A stretch of DNA of 64,000 nucleotides, taken from the NCBI RefSeq assembly GCF_001642835.1, contig NZ_LXEI01000004.1:62001-126000 (forward strand), in the 5' to 3' direction. This stretch comes from Pseudotamlana agarivorans. Its GTDB lineage: Bacteria; Bacteroidota; Bacteroidia; Flavobacteriales; Flavobacteriaceae. Below are positions 26,272-35,900 of the stretch, in pieces. The translations under genes and the position numbers were made by a program. The notes under the pieces were generated by a model that saw only the letters and a program-made list of their open reading frames with translations, ran no database searches and had not been told where the DNA came from. Each line of letters opens with the position of its first letter. Position 1 is the first letter of the stretch.

Positions 26272-27153
26272 ATGAAATACTTAAGAACCAAACACGAACG
26301 AAATTCGGCAAAATTAACGGCGTTAATTAGTATCATTATTTTGCTGCTTTTATTTGTGGTTGGTACGAAATATATGGACCCGCCAGAGGAATATGGTGTG
26401 GCTGTAAATTTTGGTAATTCAGATTTTGGTAAAGGGGATGTACAGCCATTAAAACCTGTGAAATCAGAACCTCGAGAGGTTGAAGAACCACCACAACCTG
26501 ATGTTCCTGAAGAAGCTGAGCCAGAACCAGCACAACCTACAGAAACTAAAGAGGAGGTTTTAACAGCAGACAACTCGGAAGAAATAGCCATAAAAAAACA
26601 AAAGGAAGCTGAAGCTAAAGCAAAGGCGGTCGCTGATGCCAAAGCTAAAGCAGAAGCCGAGGCTAAAGCGAAGGCAGAAGCAGAAAAAAAGGCTAAAGAA
26701 AAGCGTGAGCAAGACGAAAAAAAGAAAAGGTTAGATGCTCTAATTGGTGGTGTGAAAAAGTCTGATGGCTCAGAAACTGGCGGAGAAGGAAATGATAGTA
26801 GATCTGGTGATAAAGGGCAATTGGATGGAAATCCGTATGCTTCTAGTTATTTTGGTGGACAAGGTTCTGGCAGTGGCGGCGTAGGTTACGGATTAAACGG
26901 TAGAGGAAAGGCCTCATTTACAATATTAAAACAAGACTGTAACGAATCGGGAATGGTCGTTGTTCAAATTGTTGTAAACCAAAGTGGTAATGTTATTGAA
27001 GCAACTCCAGGTTATAAAGGTTCTACAAATACAGCCTCTTGTTTATTGGAACCAGCAAAAAAAATTGCTATGTCCCATAAATGGAAAGCAGATCCAAATG
27101 CACCTACACGTCAAATAGGCTTCGTAAGTGTCAACTTTAAAATTAGTGAATAA
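26272..27153 (+). CDS. tonB: TonB/TolA-like energy transducer
   Basis: A 293-residue protein. One N-terminal transmembrane helix (residues about 13-33) is followed by a Pro/Glu-rich stretch at 65-100. Then comes a highly charged Ala-Lys-Glu segment (about 108-160, repeats such as AKAKAEAEAKAKAEAEKK) like the helical domain II of TolA. A Gly-rich linker with GQGSGSGGVGYGLNGRG precedes a C-terminal TonB-like beta domain (about 215-293) with two Cys residues. It should span the periplasm and couple ExbB/ExbD to outer-membrane receptors. TonB and TolA cannot be told apart with certainty here. Confidence 0.82.
   Translation: MKYLRTKHERNSAKLTALISIIILLLLFVVGTKYMDPPEEYGVAVNFGNSDFGKGDVQPLKPVKSEPREVEEPPQPDVPEEAEPEPAQPTETKEEVLTADNSEEIAIKKQKEAEAKAKAVADAKAKAEAEAKAKAEAEKKAKEKREQDEKKKRLDALIGGVKKSDGSETGGEGNDSRSGDKGQLDGNPYASSYFGGQGSGSGGVGYGLNGRGKASFTILKQDCNESGMVVVQIVVNQSGNVIEATPGYKGSTNTASCLLEPAKKIAMSHKWKADPNAPTRQIGFVSVNFKISE
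26590..26710 (+). repeat. Imperfect tandem repeat coding for the Ala-Lys-Glu helix of the TonB-like protein
   Basis: Degenerate repeats of GCTAAAGCA / GAAGCCGAG type run through this stretch and encode the AKAEAEAK helix. Compositional expansion inside a coding region, not an independent element. Confidence 0.6.
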
Positions 27154-27156
27154 TAC

Positions 27157-28374
27157 ATGAGCTATAACGATACGCTTGAGTGGATGTTTTCTCAACTCCC
27201 CATGTATCAAAAACAAGGAGGTTCAGCTTTTAGAAAAGACTTAACCAATACAGTGCTGCTTGCACAGCATTTAAACTTTCCTCATCATACATTCAAATCT
27301 ATTCATGTAGCTGGAACTAATGGGAAAGGTTCTACAAGCCACATGCTTGCTTCAATATTGCAAGAAGCAGGTTATAAGGTGGGTTTGTATACATCACCAC
27401 ATTTAAAGGATTTTAGAGAACGTATTAAAATTAATGGTCTTCCTGTTTCTGAAAACTTTGTAGTCGATTTTATTGCGAAACATAAAGCTTTTTTTGAATC
27501 GCATACGCTATCATTTTTTGAAATGACCGTGGGCATGGCATTCGAGTATTTTTCAGAAGAAAAAGTTGATATCGCTGTTATTGAAGTAGGGATGGGCGGA
27601 CGACTAGATTCTACTAATATTATTACCCCCGAACTGTCCGTTATTACCAATATAGGATTAGATCACACCCAGTTTTTAGGAGATACTTTAGAGGCTATTG
27701 CTTTTGAAAAAGGTGGTATCATTAAAGAAGATGTGCCTGTTGTGATAGGTGAAACTCAAATAGAGACTGCGTCTGTTTTTGAAGGTTTAGCTAAAGAACG
27801 TCATGCTAAAATTGTTTTTGCCGATCATCAGGTTAAAACTATTTACCCTTCCGATTTGATAGGAAGTTATCAAATAAAAAATATTAAAACCGTAGTGCAA
27901 GCTGTAGAAGAACTTCGTGAACAAGGTTTTTCTATAACCGAAACACAATTAAAACGAGGCTTGTTACACGTGGTAAAAAACACTGGGCTTTTAGGTAGAT
28001 GGCAAATTTTAAATGCCAATCCTAAGGTTGTTTGTGATACCGGTCATAACAAAGATGGACTAACAGAAGTCATGAATCAGCTTTCAAAAGAAGAATTTGA
28101 GCACTTACATATTGTTTTTGGAGTGGTTAACGATAAAGATTTGACGTCAATTGTCGATTTGTTACCTAAAAATGCCACTTATTATTTTTGCAAACCAAAT
28201 ATTCCTCGTGGTTTAGCTGCGACTGACTTAAAAGCTGCTTTTTCCGCTTACGGACTAGAGGGAGAGGCTTATAATTCTGTAAATGAGGCATATAATTCTG
28301 CTTTAAATCAGGCTAATTCTAACGACTTTATTTATGTTGGAGGGAGTACTTTTGTGGTTGCAGAAATAATTTAA
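27157..28374 (+). CDS. folC: Bifunctional folylpolyglutamate synthase / dihydrofolate synthase
   Basis: A 405-residue Mur-ligase-family enzyme. P-loop GTNGKGSTSHML near residues 50-61, then SPHLKDFRERI, VIEVGMGGRLDSTN (the family's metal and ATP region), NIGLDHTQFLGDT and the C-terminal DTGHNKDG. It adds glutamate to dihydropteroate and to tetrahydrofolates in the cytoplasm. It follows the TonB-like gene by 3 nt, so it may share the transcript, though the roles differ. It is the last gene before tRNA-Val. Confidence 0.92.
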   Translation: MSYNDTLEWMFSQLPMYQKQGGSAFRKDLTNTVLLAQHLNFPHHTFKSIHVAGTNGKGSTSHMLASILQEAGYKVGLYTSPHLKDFRERIKINGLPVSENFVVDFIAKHKAFFESHTLSFFEMTVGMAFEYFSEEKVDIAVIEVGMGGRLDSTNIITPELSVITNIGLDHTQFLGDTLEAIAFEKGGIIKEDVPVVIGETQIETASVFEGLAKERHAKIVFADHQVKTIYPSDLIGSYQIKNIKTVVQAVEELREQGFSITETQLKRGLLHVVKNTGLLGRWQILNANPKVVCDTGHNKDGLTEVMNQLSKEEFEHLHIVFGVVNDKDLTSIVDLLPKNATYYFCKPNIPRGLAATDLKAAFSAYGLEGEAYNSVNEAYNSALNQANSNDFIYVGGSTFVVAEII

Positions 28375-28394
28375 AAATTTTTTAAAAAAAGTTT

Positions 28395-28423
28395 TTGCAA
28401 AGTGAAAAAGTAGTGTATATTTG
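28395..28423 (+). promoter_or_regulatory. tRNA-Val promoter, textbook Bacteroidota type
   Basis: TTG at 28395-28397, an 18-nt spacer, then TATATTTG at 28416-28423, matching TTG-N(17-23)-TAnnTTTG. It ends 16 nt before the tRNA. This is the best promoter in the window and served as the internal standard for the others. Confidence 0.8.
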
Positions 28424-28439
28424 CAGCTCCTAATTGATA

Positions 28440-28514
28440 GGGCGCGTAGCTCAGTTGGTTCAGAGCACTTGGTTTACACCCAAGGGGTCAGGGGTTCGAA
28501 TCCCTTCGCGCCCA
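28440..28514 (+). tRNA. tRNA-Val (anticodon TAC)
   Basis: A 75-nt cloverleaf. The acceptor arms GGGCGCG and CGCGCCC pair perfectly with discriminator A. The D-arm contains AGCTCAGTTGGTTCAGAGC. The anticodon arm CTTGG-TTTACAC-CCAAG places TAC in the anticodon, reading GTA/GTG valine codons, and the T-arm has GGTTCGAATCC. CCA is not encoded. A promoter precedes it and a strong terminator follows. Confidence 0.95.
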
Positions 28515-28520
28515 CAGAGT

Positions 28521-28553
28521 AAAAAGCTTGATGATTTTTCATCAAGCTTTTTT
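28521..28553 (+). terminator. Rho-independent terminator after tRNA-Val
   Basis: A 14-bp perfect stem (28521-28534 with 28539-28552) around a TTTT loop, with T residues at the 3' arm. It starts 6 nt after the tRNA. Confidence 0.88.
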
Positions 28554-28626
28554 GTTTTTATTCCTGTCGCTATTTCAAAATAATATTGTAATTTCAAATA
28601 TTGTTGTTTTTAGAAAAAATAGTCAC

Positions 28627-29397
28627 ATGCCAAACGATAGTATTCATGATACCTATAGAGCAATTTTTAGCTCACACGGTCACCCTTCTTTAGAAAAGCA
28701 TATAGAGAAGCTTATCGAATTGGATACCTTTCTGCCTTATAGTTCTACTTTTTTCTGTATTACAAATACTCAAGATTTATCTTTCGAATACGTTAGTAAA
28801 AATATACATGCCTGTTTGGGTTTAACCAGCGAGGAAGTCAAGTCTAAAGGCATGCGTTATTTTTGGAGTCGTATGCACCCTGATGACCTAGATTTATGGT
28901 TACATGCCCTAAGTGACCTTATGAAGTTTACCTTAAATGAAATTAGTGTAGAGCAGCGTAGTAAAATGACTTACACTTGGAATTATAGGTTAAAGAATAA
29001 TTGCGATAGCTATGTAAATATCGTTCAAAATACAACGCCATTAGAATTTGATAGTGGTAATAAGCCTATTATAGGTTTAGCTCATTATACCGTTTTAGTT
29101 CCCGAAATCAGCATGCCTATTTGTGCATCGGCAAAATTGCTGAATCATAATAATGAATACGAAACGGTATACTATAATAACTTTTCTCAAAAATTACTTT
29201 CTGAAGGTATTAGTAACCGCGAACGTGATGTCATTCGTCTTTTGGTCTTAAATCATTCAAGTAAAGTGATTGCTGAAAAGCTTAATATTAGCGCTAATAC
29301 CGTAGATACTCATAGACGTAATATTCTTAAAAAACTGAATATTTCGTCTACAGGTGAATTGGTTGGTATGATTAAAATGAATACAAATCTCATTTAG
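28627..29397 (+). CDS. PAS domain-containing LuxR-type transcriptional regulator
   Basis: A 256-residue protein from the ATG at 28627. Longer in-frame starts begin inside the tRNA terminator and would add a spurious hydrophobic stretch, so they are rejected. Residues about 35-165 look like a PAS fold (FEYVSKNIHACLGLTSEEV, then MHPDDLDLW). Residues about 190-250 are a LuxR/GerE helix-turn-helix: ISNRERDVIRLLV, SKVIAEKLNISANTVDTHRR and the dimer helix NILKKLNISSTGEL. It is probably a sensor-regulator for an unknown small ligand. It has its own terminator at 29584 and no linked target gene. Confidence 0.82.
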   Translation: MPNDSIHDTYRAIFSSHGHPSLEKHIEKLIELDTFLPYSSTFFCITNTQDLSFEYVSKNIHACLGLTSEEVKSKGMRYFWSRMHPDDLDLWLHALSDLMKFTLNEISVEQRSKMTYTWNYRLKNNCDSYVNIVQNTTPLEFDSGNKPIIGLAHYTVLVPEISMPICASAKLLNHNNEYETVYYNNFSQKLLSEGISNRERDVIRLLVLNHSSKVIAEKLNISANTVDTHRRNILKKLNISSTGELVGMIKMNTNLI

Positions 29398-29583
29398 ATT
29401 CAGATCATATTCAAAGGCTTTCTTAGAAACGAATTATCCAAATAACATCTTTTTCTTATAATCGGCATTTTTGGTACTTTATCGAAAATCCCTGGATTTA
29501 CTCAATTTGAGTATTGTTATACTGTCTATATAATTGCAACTTTGAATTGCTATTAATTAGTTCTTAGGGAGAATTATTTATAG

Positions 29584-29622
29584 ATGTCTGTTTTATATTC
29601 GTTATAAGGCAGGCATTTTTTT
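29584..29622 (+). terminator. Terminator for the PAS-LuxR gene
   Basis: ATGTCTGTTTTATA pairs over 14 positions (three G-U wobbles) with TATAAGGCAGGCAT around a TTCG-containing loop, and a run of seven T follows. The gap 29398-29583 before it shows no other feature. Confidence 0.75.
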
Positions 29623-29646
29623 ATTAGGGCCTCCTTTGATTAGTTT

Positions 29647-30927
29647 TTAAAAAAGATCTAAAACGCGCTCTAAAGCCATACCTCGTGACCCTTTTATTAA
29701 CACTGTAGCATTTAAAATATCTTGTACCGGTACATTTTCTTTAAAAGTTTCGAATGAAGGGTATAAAGCCAGCTTGTCTGAATGTTCTTGTACCTTGTTA
29801 AAATTTTCACCTAAAAAATATAATTTATCAATATTAAGTGAAGTCGCAAGTTTTACAATGTCGGCATGCTCTTTATCGGCTTCTGCACCAAGTTCAAACA
29901 TATCCCCTAATATGGCTATTTTTTTACCTTCTTGTTTTTCAAAATTCAGTAGGGCAGCCTTCATACTTGTTGGATTCGCGTTATAGGCATCCAGAATAAT
30001 TTTATTTGTTGCTTTGTTTATAATTTGCGATCTATTATTTGTTGGGATATAGCTTTCAATTGCGGTTTTAATAGCACTGTCGTCGACTTTAAAATAATGT
30101 CCGATAGTAATTGCAGCTGCAATATTATTAAAGTTGTAATCACCTATAAGATGACTATGAATTGTTTTATTTTTATAAATGCAGTTTACAAAAGGTTGAG
30201 CTTCTTTAAAATCTATAGCGACATCATTGTCATGCTCTGATTTTCCGAAGGTGTATATGTGAGCGTCTTTTGTTTTTTCAATTTGAATGGGGTCATTCGT
30301 GTTTACAAATATGGTTTTGTCATACTTGATCAAATGTTGATACATTTCACTTTTCCCTTTTATAACGCCTTCAACACCACCAAAGCCCTCTAAATGGGCT
30401 TTTCCGAAATTTGTGATGTAACCATAATCAGGTTTAGCAATATTACATGAAAAAGCGATTTCATTAAGGTGATTGGCTCCCATTTCTACGATACCTATTT
30501 CCGTAGTTTTATTCATCGATAGGAGGGTTAGTGGTACACCAATATGATTGTTTAAATTCCCTTTGGTTGCTGTCGTGTTATATTTTTGTGATAGTACAGC
30601 GTTGATAAGTTCTTTGGTTGTTGTTTTACCATTGCTACCGGTTAAGGCCACAATAGGAACACCTAAATAACTACGGTGATAAGAAGCGAGCTCTTGAAGT
30701 GATTCAAGGACATTGTCTACTAAAATTGTTTGTTCAGAATTATGTGTGGATGCCTCGTCTATAACTGCAAATTTAGCTCCTGATGCTAAAGCTTGGCTAG
30801 CATAGTGGTTTCCGTTAAAATTATCACCTTTAAGGGCGAAAAACATATCGTTTGATTTTAGTGTTCTTGTGTCTGTACAAACCCCGTTACAGGTTAAAAA
30901 TAGATTATGTAATTCTGCTGTTTTCAA
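29647..30927 (-). CDS. murF: UDP-N-acetylmuramoyl-tripeptide--D-alanyl-D-alanine ligase
   Basis: A 426-residue Mur ligase. Motifs: P-loop ALTGSNGKTTTKELI near residues 93-107, EMGANHLNEI, FGKAHLEGFGG, the ATP-region DAYNANPTSM and ILGDMFELG in the C-terminal domain. It joins D-Ala-D-Ala to UDP-MurNAc-tripeptide, the last cytoplasmic step of the peptide stem. It lies downstream of gldJ on the same strand, but the terminator between them (30954-30989) suggests largely separate transcription. Confidence 0.93.
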   Translation of the reverse strand: MKTAELHNLFLTCNGVCTDTRTLKSNDMFFALKGDNFNGNHYASQALASGAKFAVIDEASTHNSEQTILVDNVLESLQELASYHRSYLGVPIVALTGSNGKTTTKELINAVLSQKYNTTATKGNLNNHIGVPLTLLSMNKTTEIGIVEMGANHLNEIAFSCNIAKPDYGYITNFGKAHLEGFGGVEGVIKGKSEMYQHLIKYDKTIFVNTNDPIQIEKTKDAHIYTFGKSEHDNDVAIDFKEAQPFVNCIYKNKTIHSHLIGDYNFNNIAAAITIGHYFKVDDSAIKTAIESYIPTNNRSQIINKATNKIILDAYNANPTSMKAALLNFEKQEGKKIAILGDMFELGAEADKEHADIVKLATSLNIDKLYFLGENFNKVQEHSDKLALYPSFETFKENVPVQDILNATVLIKGSRGMALERVLDLF

Positions 30928-30953
30928 AAGGAAAGATTTTATTAAAATAAATG

Positions 30954-30989
30954 TATAAAAAAAGTCCTAACAACGGGCGTTAGGACTTT
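30954..30989 (-). terminator. Terminator of gldJ
   Basis: AAAGTCCTAAC (30961-30971) pairs with GTTAGGACTTT (30979-30989), an 11-bp stem. On the minus strand the stem is followed by a run of seven T. It lies 23 nt after the gldJ stop. Confidence 0.82.
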
Positions 30990-31012
30990 AATTTATTGTT
31001 TAAAAACTAGAA

Positions 31013-32701
31013 TTAGTTTTTCGTTTTGTTTTTCGTTTTACTTTTTGATCCAACTCTAGACATTGCACATCTAAATCCGATGTAGTCTGTTGCCATATCT
31101 TGAGGGAAGTAACGTCTTTGAGCAGGGTCTAACCAGTACTCTCTGTCTTTCCATGAACCTCCTTTGTATACACGTACTTCATCATTAATTAAAGATGTTC
31201 TGTGTGATGCTTTGTCATACTCTCTGATAATGTTACCTAATGAATCTCTTGAAATAGAGTGTTTAGGAGAGTTGTACATTTGTCTGGTTTCAGCTTCTGG
31301 GTCTTTTCCAAGGTTTTCATCATTGAAGCTCTCAAAATAACGAGAAGAACGTTTATCACCATCACGGTAGTTAATGTGATTACTTCTATCGAAGTTAGTT
31401 CTTAAGTATGTTTCGTTTTCATCAACTGGAACTTGTAAAATCTCACCTGGTAAGTCTCTTGCGATAACTCTACCGTTAGATAAAGTGTCATAAACAATAT
31501 TTCCTGGAGTGACGATTTTTACAGTACCATCATCGTTAATAGCGTTTTTAGTATAAACGTTTCCACGGTAGTAGTTGAAATCGTTAAATTCATCATCGAT
31601 AATCGGACGGTAAACATCAGATACCCATTCAGCAACGTTTCCAGCCATGTCATATAAACCAAAATCATTTGGATCGTATGATTTTACAGCATTTGTGATA
31701 TCGGCTCCATCATCAGACCATCCTGCGATTCCACCATAATCTCCTTTTCCTTGCTTAAAGTTAGCCAATTGGTCACCACGTATTTGACGTTTTCCAGAAC
31801 GTGTGTATTGTCCATCCCATGGGTATTTTTTACGACCACGGTATAAGTTGTAATCTCTAATTTCACTTAATCCTAAAGCAGCATATTCCCACTCTGTTTC
31901 GGTTGGTAGTCTGTATTTAGGAGAAAGGATACCTGTTTCACGTGTAGCGTATACACCTGTTTCATTACCTTCTTCATCTACTCTTGCATTTCTACTTCTT
32001 GCACGACCATCATGAATTTCTTCATTTCCGCCATAAGTACTTGAAGGGGAGTTGATATAAGTGTCGGTGCTAAAAGTTTGGTCTGCTGTTACTTCTGTGA
32101 TTTTTGAATCACGTTGTAAATAACCGGAATCTTCTAAATTTTTCTCATTAACACGATCAGATCTCCAGTTTGCAAATTCAACAGCTTGAATCCAGCTAAC
32201 ACCAACTACAGGGTACTCACCATATCCTGGGTGACGTAGGTAGTTGTTTGTCATTACTTCATTAAACCCTAAACGATTTCTCCAAACTAAAGTATCTGGT
32301 AAAGCACCATTATAAATAGCTCTAAAGTTTCCTTCTGATGGTGGATAAACACGTTTTAACCAATCTAAGTACTCCATGTACATCATGTTGGTTACCTCAG
32401 TTTCATCCATGTAAAAAGATTGGACATGTTGTTGACTTGGACTGTTGTTCCAATCGTGCATTACATCGTCCTGAACACGTCCTTTTGTGAAAGTTCCTCC
32501 CTCAATAAATACCAATCCTGGAGCAGTTTCTTGTTCTCTAAAATTTGTATTGTACTGAAAGCCACCCTCTCGAGAATTTAGTTGCCATCCAGTAGCTCTT
32601 GAACTATTTCTAGAGCTCGAAGATTTTGAACAACTCGTTGAAGCTATAGCCAGTGCTAATACCGCTAAAACTTTGCATGCGACTACTTTTTTCATATCCA
32701 T
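31013..32701 (-). CDS. gldJ: Gliding motility lipoprotein GldJ
   Basis: A 562-residue lipoprotein with a signal peptide ending in the lipobox ASTSC (Cys near residue 24). The rest is a formylglycine-generating-enzyme/sulfatase-modifying (SUMF1) fold: VFIEGGTFTKGR, FYMDETEVTNMMYMEYLDW, PVVGVSWIQAVEFANWRS, YRLPTETEWEYAA, DMAGNVAEWVSDV and the C-terminal RVYKGGSWKDREYWL with IGFRCAM. This is the GldJ/GldK family. GldJ is an outer-membrane lipoprotein needed for gliding and for stability of the type IX secretion core with GldK. The divergent porU gene supports the assignment; F. johnsoniae has gldJ, porU and porV adjacent. A second ATG two codons later (32695) could be the true start. Confidence 0.93.
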   Translation of the reverse strand: MDMKKVVACKVLAVLALAIASTSCSKSSSSRNSSRATGWQLNSREGGFQYNTNFREQETAPGLVFIEGGTFTKGRVQDDVMHDWNNSPSQQHVQSFYMDETEVTNMMYMEYLDWLKRVYPPSEGNFRAIYNGALPDTLVWRNRLGFNEVMTNNYLRHPGYGEYPVVGVSWIQAVEFANWRSDRVNEKNLEDSGYLQRDSKITEVTADQTFSTDTYINSPSSTYGGNEEIHDGRARSRNARVDEEGNETGVYATRETGILSPKYRLPTETEWEYAALGLSEIRDYNLYRGRKKYPWDGQYTRSGKRQIRGDQLANFKQGKGDYGGIAGWSDDGADITNAVKSYDPNDFGLYDMAGNVAEWVSDVYRPIIDDEFNDFNYYRGNVYTKNAINDDGTVKIVTPGNIVYDTLSNGRVIARDLPGEILQVPVDENETYLRTNFDRSNHINYRDGDKRSSRYFESFNDENLGKDPEAETRQMYNSPKHSISRDSLGNIIREYDKASHRTSLINDEVRVYKGGSWKDREYWLDPAQRRYFPQDMATDYIGFRCAMSRVGSKSKTKNKTKN

Positions 32702-32735
32702 ACTTTTAAGTAAGCTAAATCATGTTTTGGTGCTG

Positions 32736-32764
32736 CAATATAAGAATTATACCGAATATTGCAA
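32736..32764 (-). promoter_or_regulatory. Candidate gldJ promoter
   Basis: On the minus strand, TTG (32764-32762), a 19-nt spacer and TATATTG form a near match to the Bacteroidota consensus, about 35 nt upstream of the gldJ start. Confidence 0.4.
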
Positions 32765-32893
32765 GCTATTAATTACATTTTGACTAAAAAAACGTGTATT
32801 TCGTCCTGTTTTTTGCGCCTTACAACGATGATTTTATCTGTTTTCCGTTGCCTTTTGTGTTATGTTAACGAAGGTTTAACAAATTTATTATTG

Positions 32894-32901
32894 TATTTTT
32901 G
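32894..32901 (+). promoter_or_regulatory. Candidate -7 element for porU
   Basis: TATTTTTG matches TAnnTTTG, 64 nt before the porU ATG. No TTG lies at the ideal distance. The 32702-32965 divergent gap holds this and the gldJ promoter. Confidence 0.4.
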
Positions 32902-32965
32902 AACTACTTTATAAAAATGTTATTTGTTTAAATAATAACATATTGTTAATGACGTTATTTTATCG

Positions 32966-35900
32966 ATGAAAAATAATTTTTTCCTTTTAATACTGCTAAC
33001 CACAGTTGGGTTGTTTGCGCAACAAAAAAAATATACGATTACATGGGAAGGCACTCAAACCATATCTGGAACGGGCTTTTCTTTTGAAGTGCCTCATTTT
33101 AATTCAGAAAACTTTACTTTTTCAGAGGATGGTCTGCTCTTTACAGATCAGTTGGTAGCTTCAAATCTCGTTAATGAAGCATCAGCTACACTTAGTCAGG
33201 TAGTTTATGAAGTCATTAGTGCTTCAGAATTAAAAGATCTTGATGTAAGTAGTGTTCCAGGAGCCTTAGAATTTCAATTAAAAAATACTGCCGCTAGGAA
33301 CAAGCGTTATGTTAGTTTTCAGTTAAAACCAATCATTAAGGATGCCAATGGAACTTATAAGAAAATTGTTTCTTTTCAATTGAACTATAGTTTGGGTGCC
33401 GTCACCAATAGAAGGGCATCCCAAAAGAATTATGTATCGTCAAAAGTTTTGACTAATTCAGTTTTGAATTCTGGAAAATGGTACCGTTTCTACGTTGATA
33501 CCACAGGGGTTTTTAGGTTATCTAAAAGTTTTTTACAACGTCTGGGTGTCGATGTGAATAATGTGAACCCTAAAAGAATTCGTTTGTTTGGTCATGGGGG
33601 CGATATGATTCCATATTCTAATGCTGAACCGTATCCATATGATGTTCCAGAAAATGCTATAAAGTTTGTTGGTGAAGAGGATGGGGTTTTTAACGATCAG
33701 GATTATATATTGTTTTATGCTCGCGGTCCGCAAGGGTTTAATGCTGAAAGCAATACGCATATTAATTGTTATGCTGATAAGACCTATTATTATATAAATG
33801 TGGGTTCTACAGAAGGAAAACGTATTCAGAATTTTGCTCAGCCTTCGGGTACTCCTGATTTGGTTATTGATAATTATGAAGCGTATCAGTTTCATGAGCT
33901 AGATGATTATAATTTAATTTCCTTAGGGAGGCGCTGGTTTGGTGATCGTTTCGATGTTGAAAATCGCCAGGTTTTTGACTTTGATTTTCCGAATATTATT
34001 ACATCTGAGCCCATTCAGCTACAAGTTTTAGTAGGCGCCGTTAATAGTACCACATGTTCGTTTGATGTTGATGTAAATGGTGCTGCTTTGTCTACCATTA
34101 CTTTACGTGGTGTTTCTAGTCCGAATTTGGCCTCGGGTAGTTCGCTTAATAGAGCGGTTGATGTGAGTAGTTCTAGGATATCGGTTGGGCTTAATTTCAA
34201 TAATCAAGGAAATCCAAGTATTGAATCCTATTTAGATTATATTGCCATTGAAGCTAAATGTTCCTTAAGTTTTTCAGGAAAACAATTTCAGTTTAAAAAC
34301 AGTGCTGTAGAATCTGTATCTGGTATAGCACAGTATAATATATCTAACGCTACGGCAGTTTCGGAAGTGTGGGATGTTACCGATTTGTATAATGTTTCTA
34401 GTGTTGCAAACACCCAAAATGATGCTGTATTTAGTTTTACGTCAACCATGGGGAGTTTAAAAACTTATGTGGCCGTAACAGCATCCGATTATTTTACGCC
34501 TCAAGTAGATTCGAAAACCGAAGTCGTTAATCAGGATATCAAAGGGAATATATTTAAAAATGCTCAAGGGGATTTTCAAGATATTGACTATATCATTGTA
34601 GCGCCAAATAATATGCTTAATCATGCAGAACGTTTAGCAGGTATTAACCGAGAGCAGAATGGTTTGCAAGTTAAAGTGGTAGGCCTAGATGAAATTTATG
34701 CCGAATTTAGTACAGGCAATCAAGATGTTGGTGCTATTCGAAATATGGTTAAATATGTATATGATAATGCCAGTGAACCTAGTAAAAGATTAAAGTACTT
34801 ATGTTTGTTTGGGGATGGCTCTTTCGATTATAAAGATCGTATCCCTAATAATACTAATATAGTGCCTTCTTGGTATTCTTATAACAGTTTTAGTTTGGCT
34901 AATTCTTATGTGTCTGATGATTTTTACGGTATGATGGGAGACAATGAAGGGAGTATGGCTTCAACCGACATGTTAGACATTGCAGTGGGCAGAATTGTTG
35001 CCGATTCTCAACAGCGGGCCAAAGAGCTTGTTGATAAAGTGGCTCAGTATTACGAAAAGGAATCTTTTGGAAGTTGGCGCAATAATTTTGTAGTGATTTC
35101 AGACGATGTCGATGCCGATTGGGAAGGTATTTTACAGGAAACAACCGATAATGTAGGTAATTTGGTTGCTGAGAAAAAGCCTTTTATAAATGTTGTTAAA
35201 ATTCATAGTGATTCTTATCAGCAAGAAACTTCAGCAGGAGGAAACAGGTATCCTACCGTTAATACGGCAATATCTAATGCAGTTGACAATGGTGCATTGG
35301 TTGTTAATTACTTTGGTCATGGGGGGGAAGAAGGTTTAGCCCAAGAGCGTATTTTGGATAAAGTAAATATCGAAAATTTCAGAAATTATAATAAACTCAA
35401 CTGTTTTGTTACGGTAACTTGTGAGTTTACCCGTTTTGATAATCCATATCGTGAAACTGCTGGAGAGTTTACTTTTTGGAATAAGCAAGCGGGGGCTATT
35501 GGTTTAATAACTACAACCAGACAAATTTATGTAAGTTTTGCCATTTCGTTTAATAATATTCTTGGGCAATATTTGTTTTCATATAACGAAAATGACAATT
35601 ATGGAGATTATGAGTATCCATCTATGGGCGAATCTTTGAGGCTTGCGAAATCCGATCCCGCTGTGTCAAATAACAATCAGCGAAGATTGGTGTTTTTTAT
35701 TGGTGATCCGGCCATGAAATTAAGCTTTCCTAAACCTAGCATCCGATTAACCAAAATTAACGATGTGCCATTAGCGCAATCAACGGATACATTAAAAGCC
35801 TTAAGTAAGGTTAAATTGTCGGGCGAGGTGGTCGATCTTTCTGGGAATGTTTTAAACGATTATTCGGGATTGCTCTCTACTACTATTTATGATAAATATA

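Noticed and set aside
26590-26710. Repeat array that might be a CRISPR or microsatellite
   Set aside because: It is in frame in the TonB-like gene and encodes an Ala-Lys-Glu helix; no spacer structure. No CRISPR array was seen in the window.
28528-28626. Longer start for the PAS-LuxR gene
   Set aside because: It begins inside the tRNA terminator and adds a Phe/Leu-rich stretch not found in the family.
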